A stretch of 64,000 nucleotides of DNA, taken from positions 1-64,000 of the forward strand of contig JAAYVF010000048.1 of NCBI GenBank assembly GCA_012517325.1. Direction: 5' to 3'. How positions within the stretch are numbered: the stretch's first letter is position 1; each line of letters starts with the position of its first letter. This document shows positions 1-10,214 of the stretch, in pieces. The stretch comes from Myxococcales bacterium. GTDB lineage: Bacteria > Lernaellota > Lernaellaia > Lernaellales > Lernaellaceae. Under the pieces are notes generated by a model. It had not been told where the DNA came from and did no database searches. It saw only the letters and a program-made list of their open reading frames with translations. Position numbers and translations under genes: made by a program.

Positions 1-395
1 AGGCGTTCCAGCGCGAAGGGCCGCCGCTCGACCGGTTCGAGCGAGCCGGCCGCGCCTTTTTCAACCGCTTCTGCCGCCGCCATCACGAGCTCGTGGTGCT
101 GATCCTGCGCGAGGCCGTGGGCGTCAACGCGGCCATCGAGGAACAACGCAAGGCGATCTTTCAAGGCTTGATCGACGACATCGTCGGCGCGATTTTCAGC
201 GTCACCGGACGGCGCGACCGCGCCACCGCGCGACGCGCCCAGGTGGTGGCGGTCAGCCTGCTGGGCATGCTCGAACGCGTCGCTTATCACTATTACATCT
301 GGGAAACCGGTTCGAAGGATCGCCGCAAAGTGGCAGAGGAAGCCGTCGCTTTCATCCGCGCCGGCCTGAGCAGCGTCCTGGCGGCGGAGCACTGA
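1..395 (+). CDS. TetR-family regulator, C-terminal part (cut by window edge)
   Basis: The reading frame is open from base 3 to the TGA at 393-395, so the N-terminal helix-turn-helix lies outside the window. The visible 130 or so residues are all-helical, with an early stretch 'FFNRFCRRHHELVVLILRE' and a late segment rich in Arg and Ala, which is the pattern of TetR/AcrR ligand-binding domains. The PHP gene starts one base after its stop, and the acyl-CoA operon follows 36 bases after that. A role as local repressor of the acyl-CoA genes is inferred from position only. The family call rests on the C-terminal domain alone, which is weakly conserved. Confidence 0.6.
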   Translation, partial: AFQREGPPLDRFERAGRAFFNRFCRRHHELVVLILREAVGVNAAIEEQRKAIFQGLIDDIVGAIFSVTGRRDRATARRAQVVAVSLLGMLERVAYHYYIWETGSKDRRKVAEEAVAFIRAGLSSVLAAEH

Positions 396-396
396 C

Positions 397-948
397 ATGC
401 CGCCGTTGAAAATCGCCCTCCACGCCCATTCGACGATGTCCGACGGCCGGCTGGCGCCCGCGCAGCTCGCCGACCATTACCAGCACCTGGGGTTCGACGT
501 CTTGGCGATCACCGACCACGACTACCTGTTGCGTCCGAACTGGCGCGACCTTTTGCCGCCCTCGCGCGACGGGCTACTGATTCTGCCCGGCGTTGAGTTG
601 ACCATTCACGAGCGCGGCTACATTCACGTTAATTGCATTTACGGCGAGCGGGAAACGTTGCACGTTTTCAATCATCCGGCCGAGTACGACCTGCCCTTCG
701 GCGATTTGCAACAAATCTTGGCGGCCGTGGCGAAGAAATTGCCGCTTGACGCGATCGAAATCAGCAGCAAAGGTTTTTACACCCCGCAATGGAACGATCC
801 GCGTCTGCCTTATCCCAAGGTCGCGTCCGACGACAGCCACACCGCTTTGGGCTGCGGCCGCGCCTGGATCGAGCTCGAATGCGCTCGCGATCCCGATGAA
901 ATCATCCGCGCCATCCGCGCGGGTAAAGCCGTGCCGCGATTCGTCTGA
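397..948 (+). CDS. PHP-domain metal-dependent phosphoesterase
   Basis: This 183-residue protein carries the PHP metal-binding motifs in order: HAHS at residues 9-12, TDHD at 39-42, GVEL near 65 and DDSH near 145-148. PHP proteins of this size usually hydrolyse phosphoesters such as 3',5'-nucleotide products or histidinol phosphate, using two or three divalent metals in the cytoplasm. The middle is shorter than in many PHP proteins (often 220-280 residues), but no motif is missing, so I treat it as intact. Its ATG lies one base after the stop of the TetR-like gene, so the two are probably cotranscribed. The substrate cannot be told from sequence. Confidence 0.85.
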   Translation: MPPLKIALHAHSTMSDGRLAPAQLADHYQHLGFDVLAITDHDYLLRPNWRDLLPPSRDGLLILPGVELTIHERGYIHVNCIYGERETLHVFNHPAEYDLPFGDLQQILAAVAKKLPLDAIEISSKGFYTPQWNDPRLPYPKVASDDSHTALGCGRAWIELECARDPDEIIRAIRAGKAVPRFV

Positions 949-984
949 ACCGCGGCCGATCCACATTCTAGCGGGGAGAACTCC

Positions 985-2139
985 ATGGAATTTTCGTTTA
1001 CGCCGGAACAACTTGCGTTTCGCGAACAGGTGCTGAAGTTCGCCACGAAGGAACTGGCGCCGTTGGCCGAGGAAACGGACCTGAACGCCGAATGGAGCTG
1101 GGATGCCTGGCGCCGGATGGGCGAGTTCGGCATGCTCGGCCTGCATTTTCCCGAGGAATTCGGCGGCAGCAACGCCGACGTCGTCACCGCCTGCCTGGCG
1201 GGCGAGGCGCTGGCCGAGGGCGGCGCGGACGGCGGCCTCTGCCTCGCCTACGGCGCGCATTCGTTTTTGTGCGGCGACACCATTTTGCGTTACGGCACGC
1301 CGGAACAAAAACAGAAATTCCTGCCCGGCCTCGCCTCCGGCAAACTGGTCGGGGCGATGGCGTTGACCGAACCCGACGCCGGCTCCGACGCCGCATCCAT
1401 TCGCACCCGGGCCGAGCGTCAGGGCGACCTCTGGAAGCTCAACGGTACGAAGATGTTCATCACCAACGGCCCGATCGCCGACGTGATCGTGGTTTTCGCG
1501 GTCACCAACAAGGATGCCGGGCCGATGGGCATCAGCGCCTTCATCGTCGAGAAAGGGACGCCCGGGTTCTCGGTCGGTAAGGTTCTGCACAAGATGGGCG
1601 TGCGCACCAGCCAGACCTCCGAACTGATTTTCGAGAACGCCCAAGTGCCGGCCGCGAATCTGCTCGGCCAGGAAGGCATGGGCTTTCTGATCGCGCTGGG
1701 CACGGTGGAATGGGACCGCTCGGCGCTGCTGGCCCCGGCGGTCGGGGCGGCGCTGCGCAGCCTGAAGGCGGCGACGAAATACGCCGACGAGCGCAAGCAA
1801 TTCGGCAAGCGCATCGCCGAATTTCAAGCCGTGCAGCACAAACTGGCCGATCTGCGGATTTACTGCGAGGCCGCCCGTTTCCTGGTCTATCGCGTCGCCT
1901 GGAAGAAGGACCAGGGCGAACCGCTCAACCACCTCGATGCCTCGGTCGCGAAGCTGTACGTCGGTGAAACCGGCATGCTGGCCGCCAACGACGCGGTGCA
2001 GATCTTCGGCGGCTACGGCCTGATGCACGAGTATCCGGTCGAACGCTTTTTCCGCGACAGCAAACTCGGCGCGATCGGCGGCGGCACCAGCGAAATCCAA
2101 CGCATGATCATCGCCCGCAGTCTCCCGGGAGGTAAATAA
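985..2139 (+). CDS. acyl-CoA dehydrogenase (first of a pair)
   Basis: A 384-residue FAD flavoprotein of the acyl-CoA dehydrogenase family: N-terminal helical domain, the signature 'ALTEPDAGSD' near residue 127, and the C-terminal segment 'GGGTSEIQR' near 365-373. It should oxidise the alpha-beta bond of an acyl-CoA and pass electrons to ETF. The residue at the MCAD catalytic-Glu position is Gly366 (context IGGGTS rather than IYEGTS). At the alternative isovaleryl-CoA dehydrogenase position the context is EWDR, giving Asp near 243. GGGGAGAA just upstream of the ATG is the ribosome site. The last base of its TAA stop is the A of the next gene's ATG, so the two dehydrogenases are translationally coupled. 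Confidence 0.93.
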   Translation: MEFSFTPEQLAFREQVLKFATKELAPLAEETDLNAEWSWDAWRRMGEFGMLGLHFPEEFGGSNADVVTACLAGEALAEGGADGGLCLAYGAHSFLCGDTILRYGTPEQKQKFLPGLASGKLVGAMALTEPDAGSDAASIRTRAERQGDLWKLNGTKMFITNGPIADVIVVFAVTNKDAGPMGISAFIVEKGTPGFSVGKVLHKMGVRTSQTSELIFENAQVPAANLLGQEGMGFLIALGTVEWDRSALLAPAVGAALRSLKAATKYADERKQFGKRIAEFQAVQHKLADLRIYCEAARFLVYRVAWKKDQGEPLNHLDASVAKLYVGETGMLAANDAVQIFGGYGLMHEYPVERFFRDSKLGAIGGGTSEIQRMIIARSLPGGK

Positions 2140-3305
2140 TGAACTTCGACTACACCCCCGCCATGAATGCCGACCTGAAGGCCTTCGCCAAATTTTGCCG
2201 CGAGCAGATCGCCCCGCACGCAATGGAACTCGACCAGATGCCGGCCGAACGCGCCCAGGCCTTGTTGCGCGAAAACCTTCAAAAATTGGCTGCCGGCGGC
2301 TTTTTAGGTCGGCAATATCCCACCGCGTTCGGGGGCCAGGGCCAGCCGTCGGTGGAGACGGTCGCGCTGCAAGAGGAACTGGCACAGGCTTGCCCCGCGA
2401 CGTTCTTGTCCGCCAGCGTTTCCGTCGATATCTGCGGCGCGGCGTTGCTGGCCTACGGTTCCGGGGCGCAAAAAGACCGCTACCTGACTGCCTTGGCCCA
2501 GGCGCAAAAAATCGGCTGCTTCGCACTGACCGAACCCGAAGGCGGCACCGATCTGCACGCCGTGCAAACCCGCGCCGAACCGACCGCCGACGGCTGGGTG
2601 ATCAACGGCACGAAGTCGTTCATCACCAACGCGCCCATCGCCGATTTCGCGATTCTATTGGCCAAGATCGTCCGCGACGGCAAGGAGGACGGCACCGGCC
2701 TGTTTGTCGTCGACCGCGACACGCCCGGATTTTCGCGCGGCGAACCGTTGAAAAAAATGGGGTATCGCGGTTCGCCCACCGGCGAATTGCGGTTCGCGGA
2801 TTGCCGGGTTCCGGCCGACGCGCTGCTCGGCGAAGCCGGCAAAGGCCACGACCAGGCGATGAAGGTGCTGGTCGGCAGCCGGATCGGTTTCGCCGCCGGC
2901 GCGATCGGTCTCGCCCGCACCTGCTTCGACGAAGCAACGAAATACGCGCATCGCCGCAAGGCCTTCGGGCACAAGATCATCAGTTTTCAGGAGGTCGGCT
3001 TCAAGCTTGCCGACATGAAAATGCTGATCGACACCGCCACGCTGCTCGTGCGCCGCGCGGCCTGGCTGCTGGACAACCGCGATCCGGAGGCCGATCCGGT
3101 CGGCCGCTGCGCCAAGGTCTTCGCGACGGAAGCCGCGACGAAAATCAGTTCGTGGGCGGTGCAGGTCCATGGCGGCAACGGCTATTTGAGCGAATTTCCG
3201 GTCGAGCGCCTGTATCGCGACGCCCGGCTCGGCGAGATCGGCGAAGGCACCAACGAGATTCAACGAGTAATGATCGCCAAGGACTGCCTGTCCCGTTGGA
3301 CTTAG
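2139..3305 (+). CDS. acyl-CoA dehydrogenase (second of a pair)
   Basis: A 388-residue acyl-CoA dehydrogenase, related to but clearly different from its upstream neighbour. It has 'FALTEPEGGTD' near residue 128 and 'GEGTNEIQR' near 368-376. Glu369 sits exactly at the catalytic position of the MCAD type, unlike in the upstream protein. The gene starts on the last base of the upstream stop codon. The one-intact, one-altered pattern would fit either two enzymes for two steps or a mixed complex like those known for actinobacterial steroid side-chain dehydrogenases. The acyl substrate is not predictable here. Confidence 0.93.
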   Translation: MNFDYTPAMNADLKAFAKFCREQIAPHAMELDQMPAERAQALLRENLQKLAAGGFLGRQYPTAFGGQGQPSVETVALQEELAQACPATFLSASVSVDICGAALLAYGSGAQKDRYLTALAQAQKIGCFALTEPEGGTDLHAVQTRAEPTADGWVINGTKSFITNAPIADFAILLAKIVRDGKEDGTGLFVVDRDTPGFSRGEPLKKMGYRGSPTGELRFADCRVPADALLGEAGKGHDQAMKVLVGSRIGFAAGAIGLARTCFDEATKYAHRRKAFGHKIISFQEVGFKLADMKMLIDTATLLVRRAAWLLDNRDPEADPVGRCAKVFATEAATKISSWAVQVHGGNGYLSEFPVERLYRDARLGEIGEGTNEIQRVMIAKDCLSRWT

Positions 3306-3344
3306 AAACCCTGGAAGTCGGCCATCCCGAGGCAAGGAGGGAAC

Positions 3345-5138
<1,794 letters not shown>

Positions 5139-5155
5139 CAAAGGAGGTAAGGCGG

Positions 5156-6301
5156 ATGACCAGACGAGCAGCGATTTGCGCCGTGGCCCAAACGGCCTTT
5201 GAGCGCGACAAATGGTATCAGCGACAACAGAACATGGGCTGGGAGGTGGTGGAGCCCCTGCTGAAAGCCACCGGCCTGGATTTCGCGGAAAACACCGGCA
5301 TCAATCACATCGTCACTGTCTCCGACGATCTGTTCGACGGGCGCACAATCTCCGACGGCGCGATGACCGACACCGTCGGCGCGCACTATCGCTGTGAAGA
5401 GAAGGTGTCGCAGGACGGCGCGCAAGCCGTCTACTACGCCATGGCGATGGTTTTGTCCGGCCAGGCCGACGTGGTGATGATCGTCGCGCACTGCAAGGAA
5501 AGCCAGCCGGGCAGCCGCAACCTGGTCACCCACATGGCGTTCGATCCGTTCTTCACCCGGCCGGTCGGGCTCGATTACCTGACGGCGGCGGGCCTGCAGG
5601 CCGAAGCGTATGCCCGCAAAACCGGCCTGACCGAAGCGCGGCTGGCGGACCTCGTCGTCCGGGCGCGGCGCAACGCCGCCCGCAATCCATACATCAAGGA
5701 CCTGCCCGCGGTCACGGCGGCGGAAGTGCTCGCTTCGCCCTACCTGGCGGCGCCGCTCCGCGAACTGATGACCTACCCGGTCAGCGACGGCGCCATCGGA
5801 ATGATCGTCGCCTCGGAAGAACGGGCGCGCCAACTGACCGACAAACCGGTTTGGCTCACCGGCGTCGGCAGTTGCTACGACAGCTTTTTCCTCGGCGACC
5901 GCGATCTGACCGCGAATTTTTCGTTGAAAAAAGCGGCGGCGCGCGCCTACGGCATGGCCGGGCTGACCGATCCGGCGAAACAAGCCGATCTGTTCGAGGT
6001 CAGCGATCGCTACGCCTACGAATTGCCGCTCTGGGCCGAAGGGCTCGGTCTGTGCGGCGACGGTGAAGGCGATCGTTGGCTGGCGGCGAACGGTCCGGAT
6101 GCCGCGAATCTGAACCTGACCGGCGGCACGCTGGCCGGCGTTCCGATGTTGCTCGGCGGCCTGGCGCGCGTGGCCGAGGCGGCGCGGCAGTTACGGCACG
6201 AAGCCGGCGCGGCCCAGGTCAAGAACGCCAAACGGGCGGTCGCCCAAGGAACGACGGGGCCGGCCGGACAGCACCACACCGTCGTGGTCCTCGAAAGCTA
6301 G
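5156..6301 (+). CDS. thiolase-superfamily protein lacking catalytic Cys and His (A)
   Basis: A 381-residue thiolase-fold protein of the lipid-transfer/acetyl-CoA acetyltransferase group. I start it at ATG 5156 because AAGGAGG at 5141-5147 is ideally spaced; an upstream TTG at 5135 overlaps the preceding gene and has no such site. By eye alignment, the nucleophilic Cys of true thiolases is replaced by Ser85 (context KVSQDGAQA), and the catalytic His of the GHP motif by Val329 (context LAGVPMLLGG). It is therefore unlikely to be a classical thiolase. Relatives with DUF35 partners act as retro-aldolases or as subunits of thiolase-like complexes. It is followed 12 bases later by a second thiolase-like gene. 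Confidence 0.85.
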   Translation: MTRRAAICAVAQTAFERDKWYQRQQNMGWEVVEPLLKATGLDFAENTGINHIVTVSDDLFDGRTISDGAMTDTVGAHYRCEEKVSQDGAQAVYYAMAMVLSGQADVVMIVAHCKESQPGSRNLVTHMAFDPFFTRPVGLDYLTAAGLQAEAYARKTGLTEARLADLVVRARRNAARNPYIKDLPAVTAAEVLASPYLAAPLRELMTYPVSDGAIGMIVASEERARQLTDKPVWLTGVGSCYDSFFLGDRDLTANFSLKKAAARAYGMAGLTDPAKQADLFEVSDRYAYELPLWAEGLGLCGDGEGDRWLAANGPDAANLNLTGGTLAGVPMLLGGLARVAEAARQLRHEAGAAQVKNAKRAVAQGTTGPAGQHHTVVVLES

Positions 6302-6313
6302 GAGGGCAGCACC

Positions 6314-7516
6314 ATGAAACGAAATCGCAATGTTGGTATTGTCGGCATTGGCCAATCCATGCATTCGAGTCACCGCGAAGAGGTCAACCAACCGGAGATG
6401 ATCCACGAAGCGGTCGTGCTGGCGCTGCAAGACGCGGGGCTGACTATCGACGACGTGGACTGCGTCGTACACGGCAACATGGAACTGTTTGAAATGGTGC
6501 ACCAGCCCGACCTGTGGCACGTCATCGGCGACGGCGCCTATGGCAAACCGGGCCTGCGCGTCACGACCGGCGGCACCACCGGCGCGACTCTCGTCTGCGT
6601 CGCCGACGCACTGGTCTGCAGCGGGTTGCACGACATCGTCCTGGCCATCGGCTTCGAAAAACTACAGGAAGGCCACACCACCGGCGGCATCACGAACATG
6701 GCCGATCCGCTGTGGGGCCGTGAAATCCAGACCGGCGCGCTGACCGGCATGACTGCCGACCAGGTCATCGAGGAATTCGGCGCCGACCGGGCCAAGCACG
6801 CGGCGATGAAGCATCGGGTCATCATGGACAAGCACGCGATGAAAAATCCCCACGCCCATCGCCGGCTCAGCCTCGCCGACGAGATGATTCCGGCGATGAT
6901 CGCCAACACGCCGCCGCTGGTCGGCGAACTGCGCCTCGTCCATATGTGCTCGCAAAGCGACGGCGCCTGCGCGATGATCTTCGCCTCCGAGGCGGCGATC
7001 GAGAAACACCACCTGGACAACCCCGCCTGGATGGTGGACCACGTCACCGTGCACCGCGAGGAAACCTTCAACCTGTTCGTGAAAAGCGCGGAACCCACGA
7101 CGCAGCGTTACGCCGCGCAAAAGCTCTTCGCGCGCAACGGTATCACCGATCCCCGCCGGCAGATCGACGTGTTCGAAATGTACGATCCGTCCAGTTGGTG
7201 GGGGCTGGATTGGCTCCGCGAATTTTACCTGCTGGAAGGCGATGAGCACCTCAAGATGATCGAAAACGAGGAAATCGCCCTGGACGGCCCCTATCCGATC
7301 AACCCGTCGGGCGGCGTGGTCGCCACCAATCCGATCGGCGCGACCGCGATGCTCCGGGTCGCCGAGGCGGCGCTGCAGGTGCGCGGTCAGGCCGGCGAGC
7401 ACCAGGTTAAAAAGCCGGTCCGTCGCGCCCTCGCCTCTGGTTTCGGCGGCACCCTGTGGACCGTTCTCGTGCTCCTGTCGAAGGACAAGCCCAATCTCGG
7501 GGAGGAACAAGCATGA
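6314..7516 (+). CDS. thiolase-superfamily protein lacking catalytic Cys and His (B)
   Basis: A 400-residue thiolase-fold protein. The nucleophile loop reads RVTTGGTTGAT at residues 82-92, with Gly87 where thiolases have Cys. The later motif reads 'ATNPIGATA', with Asn339 in place of the catalytic His. Tyr290 lies in the context VFEMYDPSSWW, a region where steroid side-chain aldolases of the Ltp2 type carry a functional Tyr. AGGAGGG precedes its ATG. The stop overlaps the ATG of the next gene, a DUF35 protein, by four bases (ATGA), a common arrangement for thiolase-like/DUF35 complexes. I infer a non-thiolase reaction such as C-C retro-aldol cleavage. Confidence 0.87.
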   Translation: MKRNRNVGIVGIGQSMHSSHREEVNQPEMIHEAVVLALQDAGLTIDDVDCVVHGNMELFEMVHQPDLWHVIGDGAYGKPGLRVTTGGTTGATLVCVADALVCSGLHDIVLAIGFEKLQEGHTTGGITNMADPLWGREIQTGALTGMTADQVIEEFGADRAKHAAMKHRVIMDKHAMKNPHAHRRLSLADEMIPAMIANTPPLVGELRLVHMCSQSDGACAMIFASEAAIEKHHLDNPAWMVDHVTVHREETFNLFVKSAEPTTQRYAAQKLFARNGITDPRRQIDVFEMYDPSSWWGLDWLREFYLLEGDEHLKMIENEEIALDGPYPINPSGGVVATNPIGATAMLRVAEAALQVRGQAGEHQVKKPVRRALASGFGGTLWTVLVLLSKDKPNLGEEQA

Positions 7517-7983
7517 CCGACGTCAAACAAAATCTCATCGTTCTGCGCCAGGTGCTGTCGATCCCGATGCGCTTCGCCACCGGCCCGGTGATGGGGCGCT
7601 TTCTGCGGGAGTTGCGCGACAACCAGCGGATCATGGCCAATCGCTGCGGCGTCTGCGGGCGGTTCCAGTTGCCGCCGCGCGAGGTTTGCGCGATCTGCCG
7701 CGCCCCGGTGACGGAATTCGTCGAAGTCGGTCCGGAAGGCGTCATTTCCGGTTTCGACCTCGTCTATTACGCCAGTCCCGATCCGCTCACCGGCGAAGCA
7801 CGCAAGGCGCCGTATACCACCGTCAACGTGCTGCTCGACGGCGTCGTCGGCAAGGACACGTTGTGGCACCTGCTCAACGAGACCGATCCGGCGAAGATCA
7901 AGCACGGGCTGCGGGTGCGCGCGGTTTTCAACGAACACCGCACCGGTTCGATGCACGATATCAAGTATTTCGAATTGATCTGA
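7513..7983 (+). CDS. DUF35 zinc-ribbon/OB-fold protein (first)
   Basis: A 156-residue protein with a rubredoxin-like zinc ribbon (Cys45, Cys48, Cys59, Cys62) followed by an OB-fold, the DUF35 architecture. In characterised cases DUF35 proteins bind thiolase-fold partners and help position the CoA substrate. Start chosen at ATG 7513, which overlaps the preceding stop (ATGA); AGGAGG lies just upstream. All four cysteines occupy the same residue numbers as in the next gene, and the N-terminal helical segments are also alike, so the two DUF35 genes probably arose by duplication. Confidence 0.92.
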   Translation: MTDVKQNLIVLRQVLSIPMRFATGPVMGRFLRELRDNQRIMANRCGVCGRFQLPPREVCAICRAPVTEFVEVGPEGVISGFDLVYYASPDPLTGEARKAPYTTVNVLLDGVVGKDTLWHLLNETDPAKIKHGLRVRAVFNEHRTGSMHDIKYFELI

Positions 7984-7996
7984 AAGGAGCCGCGAC

Positions 7997-8452
7997 ATGA
8001 GCGAAGCCAACGAAAATTGCTGGGTTGTCGAAGGCAAACTGGCTTTACCCTATCAATATTTCGCCGGCGCCGTGGGCAGCCGCTTTCTCATCGCCCTGCG
8101 CGACGAGAAAAAAATCCTCGGCCAACGGTGTCCGAAGTGCAACAAAGTGACCATTCCACCGCGCGCCACGTGCGAGCGCTGCTTTACCGACATCTCCGAA
8201 AACTGGGTGGAACTCAGCCCGGTCGGCGAAATCGCCGGCTTCACGGTGGTGCACCATCAGGAGTCGCACTATCCGCTGCCGACGCCGTTCGTGCTGGCGC
8301 TGATCAAGCTGGAGGGCGCGGATACCCCCTTCGTGCACCTGGTGGCCGAGCTGCCGCCGGAGGCGGTGAAAATCGGCCTGAAGGTCAAGGCGGTTTTCGC
8401 GGAAGAGCGGATCGGTTCGTTGCTCGATATCCGCCATTTTGCCCCGGTTTGA
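7997..8452 (+). CDS. DUF35 zinc-ribbon/OB-fold protein (second)
   Basis: A 151-residue DUF35 protein with zinc ribbon Cys45, Cys48, Cys59 and Cys62 and a C-terminal OB-fold ending 'RIGSLLDIRHF', matching 'RTGSMHDIKYF' in the upstream copy. GAAAGGAG precedes the ATG. It is the last gene before a strong terminator and so closes the acyl-CoA operon. Two thiolase-like proteins and two DUF35 proteins in a row suggest either two 1:1 complexes or one mixed complex; the order (thiolase, thiolase, DUF35, DUF35) does not tell which pairs with which. Confidence 0.92.
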   Translation: MSEANENCWVVEGKLALPYQYFAGAVGSRFLIALRDEKKILGQRCPKCNKVTIPPRATCERCFTDISENWVELSPVGEIAGFTVVHHQESHYPLPTPFVLALIKLEGADTPFVHLVAELPPEAVKIGLKVKAVFAEERIGSLLDIRHFAPV

Positions 8453-8459
8453 AAAAAGC

Positions 8460-8494
8460 GGCGGCTGGCGATCGCGGGTTGCCAGCCGCCTTTT
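8460..8494 (+). terminator. rho-independent terminator after the acyl-CoA operon
   Basis: A perfect 10-bp stem GGCGGCTGGC (8460-8469) pairs with GCCAGCCGCC (8481-8490) around an 11-base loop and is followed by TTTT. It lies directly after the stop of the second DUF35 gene. Confidence 0.85.
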
Positions 8495-8547
8495 CATTCT
8501 GTATTAACTAAACGTCCCTCCAAATGCAGCCAATTGCGGAGATTCCA

Positions 8548-10140
8548 ATGGAAGAGGTATTTGACTTTATCGTGATCGGTTCCGGCTTCGGCGGCAGCGT
8601 CAGCGCGCTTCGGTTGGCGGAAAAAGGCTACCGCGTCTGCGTCCTGGAAGCCGGGAAACGATGGCGACCGGAGGATTTCCCCAAGACCAACTGGGACGTG
8701 AAGCGCTTTCTCTGGGCGCCGGCGTTCGGCTGCCACGGCATCCAACGCATCTGGCTGCTGAAGGATTTCATGGGCCTGGGTGGTGCCGGCGTCGGCGGCG
8801 GCAGCCTGAATTACGCCAACGTGCTCATGGAACCGTTGCCGCCGTTCTTCCGCGATCCGCAATGGGTGGACCTGGACCCGGATTGGCAGAAGACCCTGGA
8901 ACCGCACTACCGGATGGCGAAAAAAATGCTGGGCGTCGCCCAGTTCCCCAAGGAATCCGAAGCCGACAAGGTGTTGAAGGAATACGCCGCCGACATCGGC
9001 CGTAGCGACCACTTCACCCCCACGCAAGTCGGCGTCTTTTTCGGCGACCCGAACGTCACCGTTCCCGATCCGTACTTCGACGGCCAGGGCCCCGCGCGGA
9101 CGGGTTGCGACTTCACCGGCGGCTGCATGATCGGCTGCCGGGCCGGCGGCAAGAACACCCTCGATAAGAATTACCTCTACCTCGCCGAAAAACTGGGCGT
9201 GCAAATCGTTCCCGAAACCTTGGTCACCGCGATCCGTCCCGACGGCGACCAGGGCTACTTCATCGAATCGCGCCGCGCCACCGCCGCGTTCGCCCGCGAT
9301 CAAAAAGTCTGGCGGGCGAAGCAGGTCGTCGTCAGCGCCGGCACCCTCAGCACGCTGAAACTGCTGTTGCATTGCAAGGAAATGGGCTACCTGCCGAAGA
9401 TCTCCGACCGCCTCGGCTACAAGTTCCGCACCAACTCCGAGGTGCTGACCGGTATGCGCGCACTCGACAAGAACAAAAAATTCTGCGACGGCGTGGCGAT
9501 CACCTCGTACCTGAACGTCAACGATTCGACCAGCATCGAGGTCACGCGCTACCCCGAGGGCTCCGACGTGATGGGCTTCCTGGCGCAACCGCTGACCGAC
9601 AGCGGCACCAAATGGACCCGGCCGCTGAAATTTTTCTGGACCTGCCTGACCCACCCGACGCATTTCCTGCGCAGCCTCTGGGTGCCCGGCTGGGCGAAAT
9701 CGACGATCATCCTGCTGGTGATGCAGGTTTTCGATAACGGCTTGCGCATCCGGCTGAAGCGGAGCTGGCTGATGCCCTGGCGCAAGCACTTGGCGTCGGA
9801 AACGCCGGAAGGCGGCATCCCGACCTACATCCCTGAAGCCAACCACGCCGCGCGCGCCGTAGCCAAAAAAATCGGCGGCATTCCCCAGGGCGCGGTGTCC
9901 GAGGTGCTGCTCAATCGGCCGCTGTCGGCGCACATGCTCGGCGGCTGCCCCATCGCCTCCGGGCCGGAACACGGGGTGGTCGACAAATTCGGCCACGTCT
10001 TCGGCTACCGGGGCCTTTATGTCGTCGACGGCTCCAACATGCCGGCCAACCTCGGCGTCAACCCGTCGTTGACCATCACGGCCATCGCCGAACACATGAT
10101 GTCGGCCGTGCCGCCGAAGGGGACCGGCGCCGTTTCCTGA
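8548..10140 (+). CDS. GMC-type FAD oxidoreductase, cholesterol-oxidase-like
   Basis: A 530-residue flavoprotein with the FAD-binding motif GSGFGG at residues 11-16, an acidic turn 'VCVLEAG' near 36-42, a glycine-rich 'GLGGAGVGGGSLNYAN' segment typical of GMC oxidoreductases, and the C-terminal family signature 'VDGSNMPANLGVNPSLTITA'. The overall shape matches bacterial cholesterol-oxidase-like (ChoD-type) proteins. The in-frame ATG at 8524 lacks a ribosome site, whereas CGGAG precedes ATG 8548, so I use the latter. No signal peptide is seen, so it should be cytoplasmic or membrane-associated. It follows the acyl-CoA operon but is separated from it by a terminator. The substrate could be a sterol or another hydrophobic alcohol. 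Confidence 0.85.
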   Translation: MEEVFDFIVIGSGFGGSVSALRLAEKGYRVCVLEAGKRWRPEDFPKTNWDVKRFLWAPAFGCHGIQRIWLLKDFMGLGGAGVGGGSLNYANVLMEPLPPFFRDPQWVDLDPDWQKTLEPHYRMAKKMLGVAQFPKESEADKVLKEYAADIGRSDHFTPTQVGVFFGDPNVTVPDPYFDGQGPARTGCDFTGGCMIGCRAGGKNTLDKNYLYLAEKLGVQIVPETLVTAIRPDGDQGYFIESRRATAAFARDQKVWRAKQVVVSAGTLSTLKLLLHCKEMGYLPKISDRLGYKFRTNSEVLTGMRALDKNKKFCDGVAITSYLNVNDSTSIEVTRYPEGSDVMGFLAQPLTDSGTKWTRPLKFFWTCLTHPTHFLRSLWVPGWAKSTIILLVMQVFDNGLRIRLKRSWLMPWRKHLASETPEGGIPTYIPEANHAARAVAKKIGGIPQGAVSEVLLNRPLSAHMLGGCPIASGPEHGVVDKFGHVFGYRGLYVVDGSNMPANLGVNPSLTITAIAEHMMSAVPPKGTGAVS

Positions 10141-10149
10141 TTGATGGTT

Positions 10150-10178
10150 TTGACAAGCACCGCGGCCCGCAACAATAT
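10150..10178 (+). promoter_or_regulatory. candidate sigma-70 promoter upstream of the OsmC gene
   Basis: TTGACA at 10150-10155 is a perfect -35 box. Seventeen bases later comes CAATAT (10173-10178), a weak -10. It starts ten bases after the stop of the GMC gene and 65 bases before the OsmC start. Confidence 0.4.
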
Positions 10179-10214
10179 AGCCGCGTCTTGTCGAACCGAA
10201 ACCAGGAGACGCTC

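Noticed and set aside
574-2526. Long minus-strand reading frame across the two acyl-CoA dehydrogenase genes
   Set aside because: It is antisense to two clear genes in a GC-rich genome, has Arg/Ala/Gly-rich composition and no family motif.
8494-10095. Long minus-strand reading frame opposite the GMC gene
   Set aside because: Antisense shadow of a well-supported flavoprotein; no start site or known domain.
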